In this document: positions 52,455-63,279 of the stretch, in pieces
Layout of the letters: each line of letters opens with the position of its first letter
Numbering within the stretch: position 1 is the first letter of the stretch
DNA from: [Zimmermannella] bifida NBRC 103089
GTDB taxonomy: Bacteria; Actinomycetota; Actinomycetes; Actinomycetales; Microbacteriaceae
Direction: 5' to 3'
Length of the DNA stretch: 64,000 bases
Assembly: GCF_001570925.1 (NCBI RefSeq)
Contig: NZ_BCSP01000001.1
Span: forward strand, 186,001 to 250,000
Notes under the pieces: generated by a model
Databases searched by the model: none
Told to the model about the DNA's origin: nothing
Seen by the model: only the letters and a program-made list of their open reading frames with translations
Position numbers and translations under genes: made by a program

Positions 52455-53570
52455 ATGACTAACGCACGTACCCAGGCCGTGGCTGATGCGGGTGTCAGCA
52501 TTTGGCTGGACGACCTGTCGCGCGAACGCCTTGATTCCGGATCGCTCGAGGCACTGATCGCTGACCGCAACGTTGTTGGTGTGACGACGAACCCATCGAT
52601 CTTCGCGGCTGCGCTCGCAAACGGTGAGGCCTATGCACCGCAGGTGCAGGAGCTGGCCGCAGCCGGCACCGACACCGACACCGACGCCGCGATTGTTGCC
52701 ATCACAACCGAAGACGTTCGCCGTGCATGCGACGTTTTCCGCGAGATCTACGCAACCTCGAACGGTTTCGATGGACGCGTGTCGATCGAGGTATCACCGC
52801 TGCTCGCGCACGACACGGCAAACACCATTGCCGAGGCGAAGCAGCTGTTCGACCTGGTCGACCGCGAAAACGTCATGATCAAGATCCCAGCAACCGAGGC
52901 TGGTTTGCCGGCAATCACCGAAGCGATCGCATCCGGAATCTCGGTGAACGTCACCTTGATCTTCTCGCTCCCCCGTTACCGCGAAGTCATCAATGCGTAC
53001 CTGAGCGGTCTCGAACAGGCAGCACAGCGCGGACACGACATCTCGAAAATCCACTCGGTTGCTTCGTTCTTCGTGTCGCGCGTCGATGTCGAGGTCGACA
53101 AGCGACTGACGGCAATCGGTTCGGATGCCGCCCTCGCGCTCAAGGGCAAGTCAGCGCTCGCAAATGCCCGCCTCGCGTACCAGGTCTTTGAAGAGTCGTT
53201 TGCCTCGGAGCGCGCCGCTACGCTGCTTGCCAACGGGGCTAACGTTCAGCGTCCGCTCTGGGCATCGACCGGCGTCAAGGACCCTGCTCTCCCCGACACG
53301 CTGTATGTAACTGAACTGGTTGTCGGCAAGACGGTGAACACCATGCCCGAGGCCACGCTGAACGCCGTCGCCGACCACGGCGAGGTTACTGGCGACCGCG
53401 TCACCGGTGAGTACCACGACGCTAACCGTCAGCTCGACGCCATCGCCGAACTCGGCATTGACTACACCCAGGTCACCCAGCAGCTCGAAGACGAGGCGGT
53501 CGAGAAGTTCGTCGTATCGTGGCAGGAGCTGCAGGGCGCCGTCGCCGAACAGCTCGCTTCGCAGGCGTAG
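52455..53570 (+). CDS. tal: transaldolase
   Basis: Transaldolase transfers three-carbon dihydroxyacetone units. The 371-residue actinobacterial-type protein has [58 protein letters not shown] with the Schiff-base Lys in IKIPAT, and [29 protein letters not shown] precedes the ATG. It lies 31 bp after tkt. Confidence 0.96.
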   Translation: MTNARTQAVADAGVSIWLDDLSRERLDSGSLEALIADRNVVGVTTNPSIFAAALANGEAYAPQVQELAAAGTDTDTDAAIVAITTEDVRRACDVFREIYATSNGFDGRVSIEVSPLLAHDTANTIAEAKQLFDLVDRENVMIKIPATEAGLPAITEAIASGISVNVTLIFSLPRYREVINAYLSGLEQAAQRGHDISKIHSVASFFVSRVDVEVDKRLTAIGSDAALALKGKSALANARLAYQVFEESFASERAATLLANGANVQRPLWASTGVKDPALPDTLYVTELVVGKTVNTMPEATLNAVADHGEVTGDRVTGEYHDANRQLDAIAELGIDYTQVTQQLEDEAVEKFVVSWQELQGAVAEQLASQA

Positions 53571-53705
53571 TCTCCAATCCATTCACTCGATTTTTCGTCG
53601 GCCGGTCCCCAATTGACCGGCCGACAGGGCAATATGGACCGTGCTGTACTAAGCCCGCTCCGCCGCCAAACGGTACACAATCCACCACCCACAAAGGACC
53701 ACGAG

Positions 53706-55307
53706 ATGTCTCTCAAAGTAGCTACGTCAGGTGCCGCAACTGCTGCGGTGCAGTCGCACCTCGACCGTCTGATCGATTCGAAGTTCGCCAGCCGTTTGTT
53801 CGCCCAGGATGCGACGCTGTGGGGTCCTGAAGCAGAAGATGAGTCGTCGAAGCGACTCGGCTGGACCAATGCTGCCGAAGTTTCGCAGCCGCTGGTGGCC
53901 GACATCATGACGCTCCGTGACGAGCTTCAGGCCGCCGGCATTGACCGGATCGTCCTGTGCGGCATGGGCGGTTCTTCGCTCGCGCCAGAGGTGATGACCC
54001 GCACCGGTGGTGTGGAGCTCGTTGTGCTCGACTCCACAAACCCCAGCCAGGTCGCCCAGATCGTGAATGACCAGATCGAGCGCACCGCTGTGGTCGTTTC
54101 GTCGAAGTCGGGATCGACGGTTGAGACTGACTCGCAGCGCCGTGCATTCCTCGCCGCATTTGCCGAGGCCGGTATCGATCCAACTGAGCGACTGTTCATC
54201 GTTACTGACCCGGGTTCACCACTCGAGCAGCAGTCACGTGCCGACGGCTTCCGTGTTTTTCTTGCCGACCCATCGGTCGGTGGCCGCTTCTCGGCCCTCA
54301 CGGCGTTTGGTCTCGTTCCCGCTGGTCTCGCCGGGCTCGACATTCAGTCGCTGCTGAACGCTGCCGCTAACGTCGCTGACGAACTCGCTGCTGATTCACC
54401 GCAGAACCCGGGTCTGGTACTCGGCGCCGCGATGGCCGGTGCCGAGCCAATCAAGACCTATCTAGGCATCGTCGAATCGGGCTCGGGCATCGTTGGCTTC
54501 GGTGACTGGGCCGAGCAGCTCATTGCCGAGTCCACCGGTAAGCACGACAAAGGCCTGCTCCCAGTTGTGCTCAGCGAAGACGCACCCGAGATCGGTCTGC
54601 CGATCCCAGACCTCACCATCGTTCGCCTCGTTGCCGACGCTGCCGAAACGCCGGCACTTGGCGATGAGATCAACGTTTCGGGAACTCTTGGCGAACAGCT
54701 CCTGCTCTGGGAAGTTGCGGTAGCGGTTGCCGGTGAAATCATCGGCATCAACCCCTACGACCAGCCTGACGTTGAATCGGCAAAGGCAGCCGCCCGCGAG
54801 CTGCTCGACGCCACCCCAGCGCCAGAAGCTCCTGCGTTTGTCGAAGGCCACATTGAGGTTCGCGGAAGCGAATCGTTGCTCGCCGGCCACGCATCCGTAG
54901 CAGCAGTGATCGATGCCCTGCTCGCCGCCATGCCCGAGAACGGTTACGTTGCGATCCAAGCGTACGCGAACCGCAACGACCTCAACGCATTGACCCAGTC
55001 GCGTGACATCATCGCGCACCGCGCACGCCGCCCGGTGACGTTCGGCTGGGGCCCCCGCTTCCTCCACTCGACCGGACAGTTCCACAAGGGTGGCCCAAAG
55101 GTGGGTGTTTTCTTGCAGATCACTACCAGCGAGCCGACCGATGTCACGATTGCCGACCGTCCGTTCACCTTTGGCGAGCTCATCCGTGCACAGGCAGCCG
55201 GTGACGCTGCCGTGCTTGAGCAGCACAACATGCCCGTGCTTCGCCTGAACTTCACTGACCCGGTGGCAGGAACCGAAGCGTTCCTCCGCATCCTGCAGGA
55301 GATCTAG
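53706..55307 (+). CDS. pgi: glucose-6-phosphate isomerase
   Basis: Pgi interconverts glucose-6-phosphate and fructose-6-phosphate. The 533-residue protein has the SIS-domain blocks LCGMGGSSLAPEVMTRTGG, VVSSKSGSTVETDSQRRAF and FLHSTGQFHKGGPKVGVFLQI, matching the shorter PGI group found as a fusion partner of transaldolase in some bacteria. I chose the ATG at 53706 after AAAGGACC. The gene sits between tal and zwf and lies 3 bp before zwf. Confidence 0.94.
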   Translation: MSLKVATSGAATAAVQSHLDRLIDSKFASRLFAQDATLWGPEAEDESSKRLGWTNAAEVSQPLVADIMTLRDELQAAGIDRIVLCGMGGSSLAPEVMTRTGGVELVVLDSTNPSQVAQIVNDQIERTAVVVSSKSGSTVETDSQRRAFLAAFAEAGIDPTERLFIVTDPGSPLEQQSRADGFRVFLADPSVGGRFSALTAFGLVPAGLAGLDIQSLLNAAANVADELAADSPQNPGLVLGAAMAGAEPIKTYLGIVESGSGIVGFGDWAEQLIAESTGKHDKGLLPVVLSEDAPEIGLPIPDLTIVRLVADAAETPALGDEINVSGTLGEQLLLWEVAVAVAGEIIGINPYDQPDVESAKAAARELLDATPAPEAPAFVEGHIEVRGSESLLAGHASVAAVIDALLAAMPENGYVAIQAYANRNDLNALTQSRDIIAHRARRPVTFGWGPRFLHSTGQFHKGGPKVGVFLQITTSEPTDVTIADRPFTFGELIRAQAAGDAAVLEQHNMPVLRLNFTDPVAGTEAFLRILQEI

Positions 55308-55310
55308 CAC

Positions 55311-56852
55311 GTGGCGCCCGTTGAAATTTCGGCCACCACGAATCCGCTCCGGCCAACCGGTGAACGCCGGCTGGAGCGGATTTCCGGCCCCTCCAACCTC
55401 GTCTTTTTCGGGGTTACTGGCGACCTCAGCCGCAAGAAGCTCCTGCCGGCGATTTATGACCTCGCGAACCGCGGTTTGCTCTCGCCCTCGTTTGGGTTGG
55501 TCGGTTTCGGACGACGCGATTGGGACGACGCTGCATTTGCCGAATTCATCCTCGAGTCTGTACGCAAGCACGCCCGAACCGAATGGAACCAAGAAGTTTG
55601 GGATCAGCTCGTCACCGGCATCCGCTTCATCTCGGGTGAATTCAACGACCCGGATGCGTTCGTTCGCCTCCGCGAAACACTGACGCGCCTCGACCTTGAA
55701 CGCGGCACCCGCGGCAACTACGCGTACTACCTCTCGATTCCACCGCGTTCATTTGCCGAAGTAACCGACCAGCTACGTTCCTCAGGTCTGGCTGAGTGCC
55801 AGGACGGCTCGTGGCGCCGCGTCATCATCGAAAAGCCATTCGGACATGACCTTGAGTCGGCCCGCAAGCTCAACGACATTGTTGAGTCGGTATTCCCAAG
55901 CGATTCGATTTTCCGAATCGACCACTACCTCGGCAAGGAGACCGTGCAGAACCTGCTCGCGCTCCGATTCGCAAACTCGATGTTCGAGCCACTGTGGAAC
56001 GCGAACTACGTCGACCACGTGCAGATCACCATGGCCGAAGACATCGGCGTTGGTGGACGCGCCGGATATTACGACGGCGTTGGTGCAGCACGTGATGTCA
56101 TCCAGAACCACCTGCTGCAGCTGCTTGCGCTGACCGCGATGGAAGAGCCAATCAGCTTCGATGCCGACCATCTTCGTGCAGAGAAGGAGAAGGTACTCGC
56201 TGCGGTCAGCCTCGGTGATGACCTATCCAAGACAACCGCACGCGGTCAGTACGGATCCGGTTGGCAGGGCGGCCAGTTCGTTCGCGCTTTCCGTGAAGAA
56301 GACGGCATGAGTCCGGAATCGACGACGGAAACGTATGCAGCGGTTCGTCTCGAAGTGAACACGCGACGTTGGATGGGCGTGCCGTTCTATCTGCGTACCG
56401 GCAAGCGCTTGGGTCGTCGCGTCACCGAGATTGCAGTGACGTTCAAGCATGCCCCCGAATACCTCTTCTCACCCACCGAGCGCGTGTCGCTCGGCCCGAA
56501 CGCACTCGTGATTCGCGTGCAGCCAGATGAAGGTGTGACGCTTCGCTTCGGTTCGAAGGTTCCGGGCGTCGGCATGCGTGTTCGCGACGTGACCATGGAC
56601 ATGGGCTACGGCCACGCCTTCACCGAGTCGAGCCCGGAAGCGTACGAACGTCTCATTCTCGATGTGCTCCTTGGCGAGCCACCGCTCTTCCCCCGGCACG
56701 AAGAGGTCGAGCTGTCGTGGCGCATCCTCGACCCGATCGAAGAGTACTGGGCCGGTCAGGGCGTACCAGAGACGTATCAGCCGGGGTCATGGGGGCCGAG
56801 TTCGGCCGATGACCTCATTCACCGCGACGGACGCAGTTGGAGAAGCCCGTGA
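55311..56852 (+). CDS. zwf: glucose-6-phosphate 1-dehydrogenase
   Basis: Zwf commits glucose-6-phosphate to the oxidative pentose-phosphate pathway and makes NADPH. The 513-residue protein has the Rossmann motif VFFGVTGDLSRKKLLPAIYDL, IEKPFGHDLESARKLND, and the active-site RIDHYLGKETVQNLLALRFAN with the catalytic His. The start is GTG at 55311. It overlaps opcA by 4 bp (GTGA). Confidence 0.97.
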   Translation: MAPVEISATTNPLRPTGERRLERISGPSNLVFFGVTGDLSRKKLLPAIYDLANRGLLSPSFGLVGFGRRDWDDAAFAEFILESVRKHARTEWNQEVWDQLVTGIRFISGEFNDPDAFVRLRETLTRLDLERGTRGNYAYYLSIPPRSFAEVTDQLRSSGLAECQDGSWRRVIIEKPFGHDLESARKLNDIVESVFPSDSIFRIDHYLGKETVQNLLALRFANSMFEPLWNANYVDHVQITMAEDIGVGGRAGYYDGVGAARDVIQNHLLQLLALTAMEEPISFDADHLRAEKEKVLAAVSLGDDLSKTTARGQYGSGWQGGQFVRAFREEDGMSPESTTETYAAVRLEVNTRRWMGVPFYLRTGKRLGRRVTEIAVTFKHAPEYLFSPTERVSLGPNALVIRVQPDEGVTLRFGSKVPGVGMRVRDVTMDMGYGHAFTESSPEAYERLILDVLLGEPPLFPRHEEVELSWRILDPIEEYWAGQGVPETYQPGSWGPSSADDLIHRDGRSWRSP

Positions 56853-57802
56853 TCATTTCCCTTTCTGAAACGAACTCTTCGGAGATCGCTCGCGAGATCG
56901 TTCGTCTCCGAGAAAAGGGCGGTGCGGTGGCGCTCGGCCGCGTATTGACGCTCGTTGTCGTTGCTGGCCAGAACGAGAACGAAGAAGCGATTAACGCTGC
57001 AAACCACGCATCCGGCGAGCACCCAATGCGTGTCATCGTGGTGCACACCCAGTTGCAAGAACCCGAGTCGCGACTCGACGCCGAAATTCGCGTCGGCAGC
57101 GATGCCGGTGCATCCGAGGTCATCGTGCTACACGCCAGTGGCGCGACTGCACACGACCCGGCCGCGCTCGTGCAGCCACTGCTGCTGCCCGATGCGCCGA
57201 TCGTCACGTGGTGGCCGGAGCACTCGAGCCTCAAACCGTCCGAGACGCGTCTCGGCAAGATGGCGCAGCTGCGCATCACCGATACGCATTTTTCGGAGCA
57301 CGCCGAAGCTACCCTGGTGCAGCTTGCCGAAGGCTACGCCGACGGTGACACGAACCTCGCATGGACTCGCATCACCCGTTGGCGTGCCCAGCTCGCGGCC
57401 GTGCTTGACCAACCGCCATACTTGCCGGTGCTGCGCGCTGAAGTTGACTACAGCGCGCCGTCGACCAGCACCCTGTTGATGGCCGGCTGGCTGGCCGAGT
57501 TCCTGCAGGTGCCGGTCACGATGCACAAGGTGGACGGCGAGGTTCCAGGCAACTTGCGCGCCGTTCGTTTGTACCGCGAGAACGGACAGATCGAGCTCTC
57601 GCGCACGTCGAAGGCCACGGCAATCCTGCGACAGCCAGATCAGCCCGATCAGGTCATCCCGCTGGTGCTGCGTGATCGCTACGACGTGCTGAACGAAGAG
57701 CTGCGCTCATTGGCCCCTGATCCGGTCTACGCGGCAACGCTCAAGGGCGGTGTTCCGCGCGTGCTCGCGTCCCGCGGCACCGTGAAGTTTCCAGAGGAGT
57801 AG
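56849..57802 (+). CDS. opcA: glucose-6-phosphate dehydrogenase assembly protein OpcA
   Basis: OpcA promotes the assembly or activity of Zwf, as shown in cyanobacteria and corynebacteria. The 317-residue protein carries the family blocks GRVLTLVVVAGQNENEEAINAANHASGEHPMRVIVV and PLLLPDAPIVTWWPEHSS. The start is GTG at 56849, overlapping the zwf stop, with GGAG 6 nt upstream. Confidence 0.93.
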   Translation: MIISLSETNSSEIAREIVRLREKGGAVALGRVLTLVVVAGQNENEEAINAANHASGEHPMRVIVVHTQLQEPESRLDAEIRVGSDAGASEVIVLHASGATAHDPAALVQPLLLPDAPIVTWWPEHSSLKPSETRLGKMAQLRITDTHFSEHAEATLVQLAEGYADGDTNLAWTRITRWRAQLAAVLDQPPYLPVLRAEVDYSAPSTSTLLMAGWLAEFLQVPVTMHKVDGEVPGNLRAVRLYRENGQIELSRTSKATAILRQPDQPDQVIPLVLRDRYDVLNEELRSLAPDPVYAATLKGGVPRVLASRGTVKFPEE

Positions 57803-57804
57803 TC

Positions 57805-58578
57805 GTGTCGTTCATTGATTCGCTCGAACTCGTCGAGGCCGAGTCCGTATCGGCGCTCGACACCAAGTTGGCCGAAGACGTGGCCGAGCTGCTCGTCGCC
57901 CGTGCTGCCATCGGCGATGTGCACATTGCTGTATCTGGCGGATCGTTTGCTCAGCGCGCACTTCCCGAGATCGTGGCGGTCGCGACCGCTGCGGGTATTG
58001 ACTGGGCTCGCGTCCACGTATGGTTCGCCGATGAGCGATTTGTCGCCGCTGACTCCCCCGACCGTTCGTTGCTCTTGGTTCGGGATGCGTTGGCTACAGC
58101 ACCCGGGTTCGTTAGCGACCACCTACATGCCGTCGCCAGCGCCGACTCGGCAGTCAATGTCCACGAGGCAGCGACCCGATATGCCGAAGTGCTGCACGCT
58201 ACCGTGACACGAACGCATGCGGGCGCACCCGCGTTGGACTGCATCCTGCTCGGCATGGGCCCAGACGGACACACCGCCTCGCTATTCCCCGGCATGTTGC
58301 CAACCGAGAGCGAATGCACGGCAGCCGTCACGGACTCTCCCAAACCGCCCTCAGAACGCGTCACGTTGACGTTTGGCACCCTCGCTGCAGCCGACCACTG
58401 TTGGATCTACGCCACGGGTTCAAGCAAGCAGGAAGCGCTTACCACCGTTGCCAGCAACCCGTCGGTCGATGCGTGTCCGATTACCGGCGTGCGTGCCCAG
58501 CAAAGCGTGCGCCTATATGCCGACACGGCAGCCATCCCCGAGGATCTGCGCACCGCTACCAAGTTCATCCAGAACTGA
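57805..58578 (+). CDS. pgl: 6-phosphogluconolactonase
   Basis: Pgl hydrolyses the lactone made by Zwf. The 257-residue protein has HIAVSGGSFAQRALPEI, VHVWFADERFVAADSPDRS and LDCILLGMGPDGHTASLFPG, the DevB/SOL family hallmarks. The start is GTG at 57805, 2 bp after opcA. It is the last gene of the operon and is followed by a strong terminator. Confidence 0.95.
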   Translation: MSFIDSLELVEAESVSALDTKLAEDVAELLVARAAIGDVHIAVSGGSFAQRALPEIVAVATAAGIDWARVHVWFADERFVAADSPDRSLLLVRDALATAPGFVSDHLHAVASADSAVNVHEAATRYAEVLHATVTRTHAGAPALDCILLGMGPDGHTASLFPGMLPTESECTAAVTDSPKPPSERVTLTFGTLAAADHCWIYATGSSKQEALTTVASNPSVDACPITGVRAQQSVRLYADTAAIPEDLRTATKFIQN

Positions 58579-58591
58579 CGCGAAGCTTACA

Positions 58592-58632
58592 AACAGCGAA
58601 GGCCCCACCAATTCGGTGGGGCCTTCGCTGTT
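58592..58632. terminator. terminator between pgl and secG
   Basis: A perfect 18-bp stem (58592-58609 with 58615-58632) with a 5-nt loop lies between the convergent pgl and secG genes and can end both operons. Confidence 0.9.
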
Positions 58633-58654
58633 GCCTATAGGCGGTGCGCGCTCG

Positions 58655-58912
58655 CTACGCAGCGACGGTCGTGAACTTGAGCATGATGCCCAGCACGATC
58701 ACGGTGATCAGCCAGATTGCGAGAATCCATACCGTAATGCGGTTCAGGTTCTTTTCGGCCACGCCCGACGATTGCGCGCCGGCGGTGATTCCGCCACCGA
58801 ACATGTCGCTCAGGCCGCCGCCCTTACCACGGTGAAGCAGGATGAACAGAATCAGGAGCACGCTGGTGATCGCGAGCACAACCTGCAGGACGGTGAGGAT
58901 GATCTCAGCCAC
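58655..58912 (-). CDS. secG: preprotein translocase subunit SecG
   Basis: SecG is a small accessory subunit of the SecYEG channel. The 85-residue protein has two membrane helices around the conserved loop LLHRGKGGGLSDMFGGG. The start is GTG at 58912 after AGAGG. It is the last gene of the rapZ-whiA-gap-pgk-tpiA-secG string. Confidence 0.95.
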   Translation of the reverse strand: MAEIILTVLQVVLAITSVLLILFILLHRGKGGGLSDMFGGGITAGAQSSGVAEKNLNRITVWILAIWLITVIVLGIMLKFTTVAA

Positions 58913-59002
58913 TAGAACCTCTCGAATGAACGTATGTCTTTGGAAACGCACTCGGACGGAGCGCGTAACCAGCTCCGTCCGAGTATAGGCGAGTTGTACC
59001 CG

Positions 59003-59794
59003 CTATACACCTACATGTTGGGTGTATCGCACAATCGACGAAAAATCGTCGATGTTGAGGCTCGCGCCGCCAACGAGCGCGCCGTCAATATCCGGCTCGC
59101 GCATGATCGAGGCGACGTTGTCGGGCTTGACCGAACCGCCGTACAGGATGCGGATGCCAGCCGCGCGCTCGTCGCCAAGCAGCGTGGCGAGTTCGACGCG
59201 GATTGCGTGACAGACCTCCTGTGCCTGCGCCGCCGTTGCCACCTTGCCAGTGCCGATAGCCCAGACCGGTTCGTAGGCGATCACGATCTCGGCGTCTGCC
59301 GGCAGGTTTTCCAGGCCCTTGCGCAACTGCGCCACCGCAATGGATGCGGGGTCATCGCTTGCTTCGCGCTGTTCGAGAGTTTCACCAACGCAGAGCACCG
59401 GAATCAGACCGTGACGGAGTGCCGCCGTGACCTTAGCCTGGCAGATCTCGTCGGTTTCGTTGTGCAGGGTACGGCGCTCCGAGTGTCCGACCAGCACATA
59501 CTTCGTGTCGAGCGCCGCTAGGAACTCGGCCGAGGTCTCACCGGTGTACGCGCCGGAATCGTGCTGCGAGCAATCTTGCGCGCCGAAGCCGATCTTCAAT
59601 TTGTCGGTCGAAACCAGCGTCTGCACACTGCGAATGTCCGTGAACGGTGGGAACACGGCAACTTCGACCTTGTCGTAGTCGTGTTCCGCATCCTTGAGCG
59701 TCCACGCAAGCTTCTGTACAAACGCGATGGCCTGGAGATGATTCATGTTCATCTTCCAGTTGCCCGCCATCAGCGGGGTACGGCTGGCTACCAT
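59003..59794 (-). CDS. tpiA: triosephosphate isomerase
   Basis: TpiA interconverts dihydroxyacetone phosphate and glyceraldehyde 3-phosphate. The 263-residue TIM barrel has [13 protein letters not shown] (catalytic Lys), VLVGHSERR (catalytic His), [17 protein letters not shown] (catalytic Glu) and [11 protein letters not shown]. Its ATG overlaps the pgk stop by 7 bp. Confidence 0.97.
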   Translation of the reverse strand: MVASRTPLMAGNWKMNMNHLQAIAFVQKLAWTLKDAEHDYDKVEVAVFPPFTDIRSVQTLVSTDKLKIGFGAQDCSQHDSGAYTGETSAEFLAALDTKYVLVGHSERRTLHNETDEICQAKVTAALRHGLIPVLCVGETLEQREASDDPASIAVAQLRKGLENLPADAEIVIAYEPVWAIGTGKVATAAQAQEVCHAIRVELATLLGDERAAGIRILYGGSVKPDNVASIMREPDIDGALVGGASLNIDDFSSIVRYTQHVGV

Positions 59795-60999
59795 CCGAGC
59801 ACCTCCAGGCCCGGAAGCTTCTTGCCTTCGATGAGTTCGAGGCTTGCGCCACCACCGGTCGATACGTGACCGAACTCATCGTCAGCGAAGCCGAGGGTGC
59901 GAACCGCTGCCGCCGAGTCGCCACCACCGACGACCGAGAGGCCGTCGACTTCGGTGAGGGCCTGGGCAACCGACTGCGTTCCGTTGGCAAAGTTCGCAAA
60001 CTCGAACACACCCATTGGACCGTTCCAGAACACGGTCTTCGAGCTGCGGATAGCTGCGGCGTAGGCCTTGGCGCATTCCGGCCCGATGTCGAGGCCGATT
60101 CCGGTTTCGCCGAAGCTCGACGACTCGATATCCGTGGCCGGTACGACCTCGTGTGCTGCGTCGGCAGCGAAGGCTTCAGCTACCACGATGTCGGTGGGCA
60201 GGAGCAACTCAACGCCGCGCTCCTGGGCCTCGGTGATGTAGCCGCGGACGGTGTCGACCTGGTCCGCTTCAAGCAGCGACTTACCGATCTTGTGGCCCTG
60301 GGCTGCGAGGAAGGTGAAGAGCATGCCGCCACCGATGACGAGGCGGTTTACGCGTGGGAGCAGGTTCTCGATAACACCGAGCTTGTCCGAAACCTTTGAG
60401 CCACCAAGCACAACCGTAAACGGTGTGTCTGGGTCGGTGACAACCTTGCCCAGCTTGGCGACTTCATTCGCAACGAGCAGACCGGCGGCCGATGGCAGTG
60501 CCTGAGCCAGCTCGTATACCGACGCCTGCTTGCGGTGAACGACGCCGAATCCGTCCGAAACGTAAGCGTCACCGAAGGCGGCGAGCTGGTCGGCGAATGC
60601 CTTGCGCTCGGCCTCGTCCTTGCTGGTTTCACCGGCGTTGAAGCGAAGGTTTTCAAGTACGACAACTCGGCCGTCCGTGAGGCTGTCGACTGCGGCCCTT
60701 GCCGAGTCACCCACAGTGTCTTCGGCCAGCAGGACGTCCTGACCGAGCAACTCGCCGAGGCGAGCAGCGGCAGGTGCCAGCGAAAACTCTGGGTTTGGTT
60801 CGCCCTTCGGACGGCCGAGGTGCGAGATCACCACGACCTTTGCGCCCTGTTCGATCAGTGCGCGCAGCGTTGGCAACGAAGCGCGAACGCGACCGTCATC
60901 AGTAATCTGACCATCTTTCAGTGGAACGTTGAGGTCGCATCGAACGATGACGCGCTTGCCGGCGAGGTCGCCGAGCGTGTCGAGCGTGCGCAAAGACAT
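59788..60999 (-). CDS. pgk: phosphoglycerate kinase
   Basis: Pgk makes ATP from 1,3-bisphosphoglycerate. The 403-residue protein has [38 protein letters not shown], and the C-terminal nucleotide segment [50 protein letters not shown] precedes the ATG. It lies between gap and tpiA. Confidence 0.97.
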   Translation of the reverse strand: MSLRTLDTLGDLAGKRVIVRCDLNVPLKDGQITDDGRVRASLPTLRALIEQGAKVVVISHLGRPKGEPNPEFSLAPAAARLGELLGQDVLLAEDTVGDSARAAVDSLTDGRVVVLENLRFNAGETSKDEAERKAFADQLAAFGDAYVSDGFGVVHRKQASVYELAQALPSAAGLLVANEVAKLGKVVTDPDTPFTVVLGGSKVSDKLGVIENLLPRVNRLVIGGGMLFTFLAAQGHKIGKSLLEADQVDTVRGYITEAQERGVELLLPTDIVVAEAFAADAAHEVVPATDIESSSFGETGIGLDIGPECAKAYAAAIRSSKTVFWNGPMGVFEFANFANGTQSVAQALTEVDGLSVVGGGDSAAAVRTLGFADDEFGHVSTGGGASLELIEGKKLPGLEVLGW

Positions 61000-61045
61000 G
61001 ATGATCTCCTTAGTTATTCGTATGCGTTATACGTGTGATCGTTGT

Positions 61046-62122
<1,077 letters not shown>

Positions 62123-62189
62123 CTAGCGACTGCAAGTGACACAAATGCTCAGATTGCCGTTTAGCGATCGGCATTATCAGCAAGTCCGA

Positions 62190-63170
62190 CTAGTCGAGCA
62201 GTTCACTCTCAGGAACGCTTGCGGCAGTGTCGGGAATTCCCTGTGACTGGGCTTCGCGGTCGGCAAGGGCAAGCAGTCGGCGGATGCGGCCGGCAACGGC
62301 GTCCTTAGTCATCGGCGGGTTTGCGCGCTGGCCAAGTTCGTCGAGGGACGCCTCGCGGTGCTGCAGGCGCAGGTCGCCAGCTTCACGAAGGTGAGCGGGT
62401 ACCGAGTCGCCGAGAATCTCGAACGCTCGTTCGACTCGCGCGCAAGCCGCCACCGCAGCCTGTGCGGAACGTCGCAGGTTCGCGTCGTCGAAGTTCACGA
62501 GACGGTTCGCAGTCGCGCGCGTTTCGCGTCGCTGGCGCAGTGCTTCCCACTCGGCGAGTACCTTGCGGGCACCCATCGCGACGAGCATCTGGTTAATGGC
62601 ATCCGCATCCCGGATCACCACACGGTTGACGCCACGAACTTCGCGCTGCTTGACCGAAATGCCGAGGCGACCGGCTGCTCCTACCAGCGCCATGGCCGTC
62701 TCTCGGTTGGCGCAGGCGACATCGAGTGCGGCAGAGCGGCCCGGATCCGTCAGCGTTCCGGCAGCCAAGAATGCGCCACGCCAGATCGCCGAGAGAATGT
62801 CGGCGGTTCCGAGCGTGAGCTTGTTCGGCAAGCCGCGAACGATGCGGCCGCGTGCATCCATCAGGCCCGTTTGGCGTGCAAGGGTCTCCCCCTGCTCGAG
62901 CACGCGCACGAGGTAATTGCCCTGCTCACCCGACGTCGAGCCGGTGGCCCGAGCGACCTTGGGACGCACGCCATAAATGGCTACGAGTTCGTGCGCCAGA
63001 CGTGCAGCGAGCATTTCCCCCTGCACTTCGGCTTCGATCACGTACCGATTAGCAATTTTCTGCAGAGCACCGGTAAACCGCAGCATGCTGGAGATCTGCG
63101 CGGCTCGCGCCTGATTCGATCCCGGGTTAACTCCTGTGAGTTCGTGCTTCACTTTTGCAGTGAGTGACAC
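62190..63170 (-). CDS. whiA: sporulation/cell-division regulator WhiA
   Basis: WhiA is a DNA-binding protein with a degenerate LAGLIDADG-like N-terminal domain (residues 1 to about 210) and a C-terminal HTH (RIRRLLALADREAQ). The 326-residue length fits the family. In Streptomyces it acts with WhiB to control sporulation; in other actinobacteria it probably tunes cell division and gene expression. The start is GTG at 63170 with AAGGAG about 7 nt upstream. It lies between rapZ and gap, a conserved order. Confidence 0.95.
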   Translation of the reverse strand: MSLTAKVKHELTGVNPGSNQARAAQISSMLRFTGALQKIANRYVIEAEVQGEMLAARLAHELVAIYGVRPKVARATGSTSGEQGNYLVRVLEQGETLARQTGLMDARGRIVRGLPNKLTLGTADILSAIWRGAFLAAGTLTDPGRSAALDVACANRETAMALVGAAGRLGISVKQREVRGVNRVVIRDADAINQMLVAMGARKVLAEWEALRQRRETRATANRLVNFDDANLRRSAQAAVAACARVERAFEILGDSVPAHLREAGDLRLQHREASLDELGQRANPPMTKDAVAGRIRRLLALADREAQSQGIPDTAASVPESELLD

Positions 63171-63279
63171 CTAATCTCCTTCATCCAGCATTTTTCGTAC
63201 CTGCCAACGTTACGCCGTGTTCGGCGATTTCGCGCATTGGCGTATCCGCAGACAACGCGGTATAACGCCCTGTCGAGCG

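Noticed and set aside
54462-55592. A 376-codon open frame on the minus strand
   Set aside because: Antisense to pgi and zwf, both well supported.
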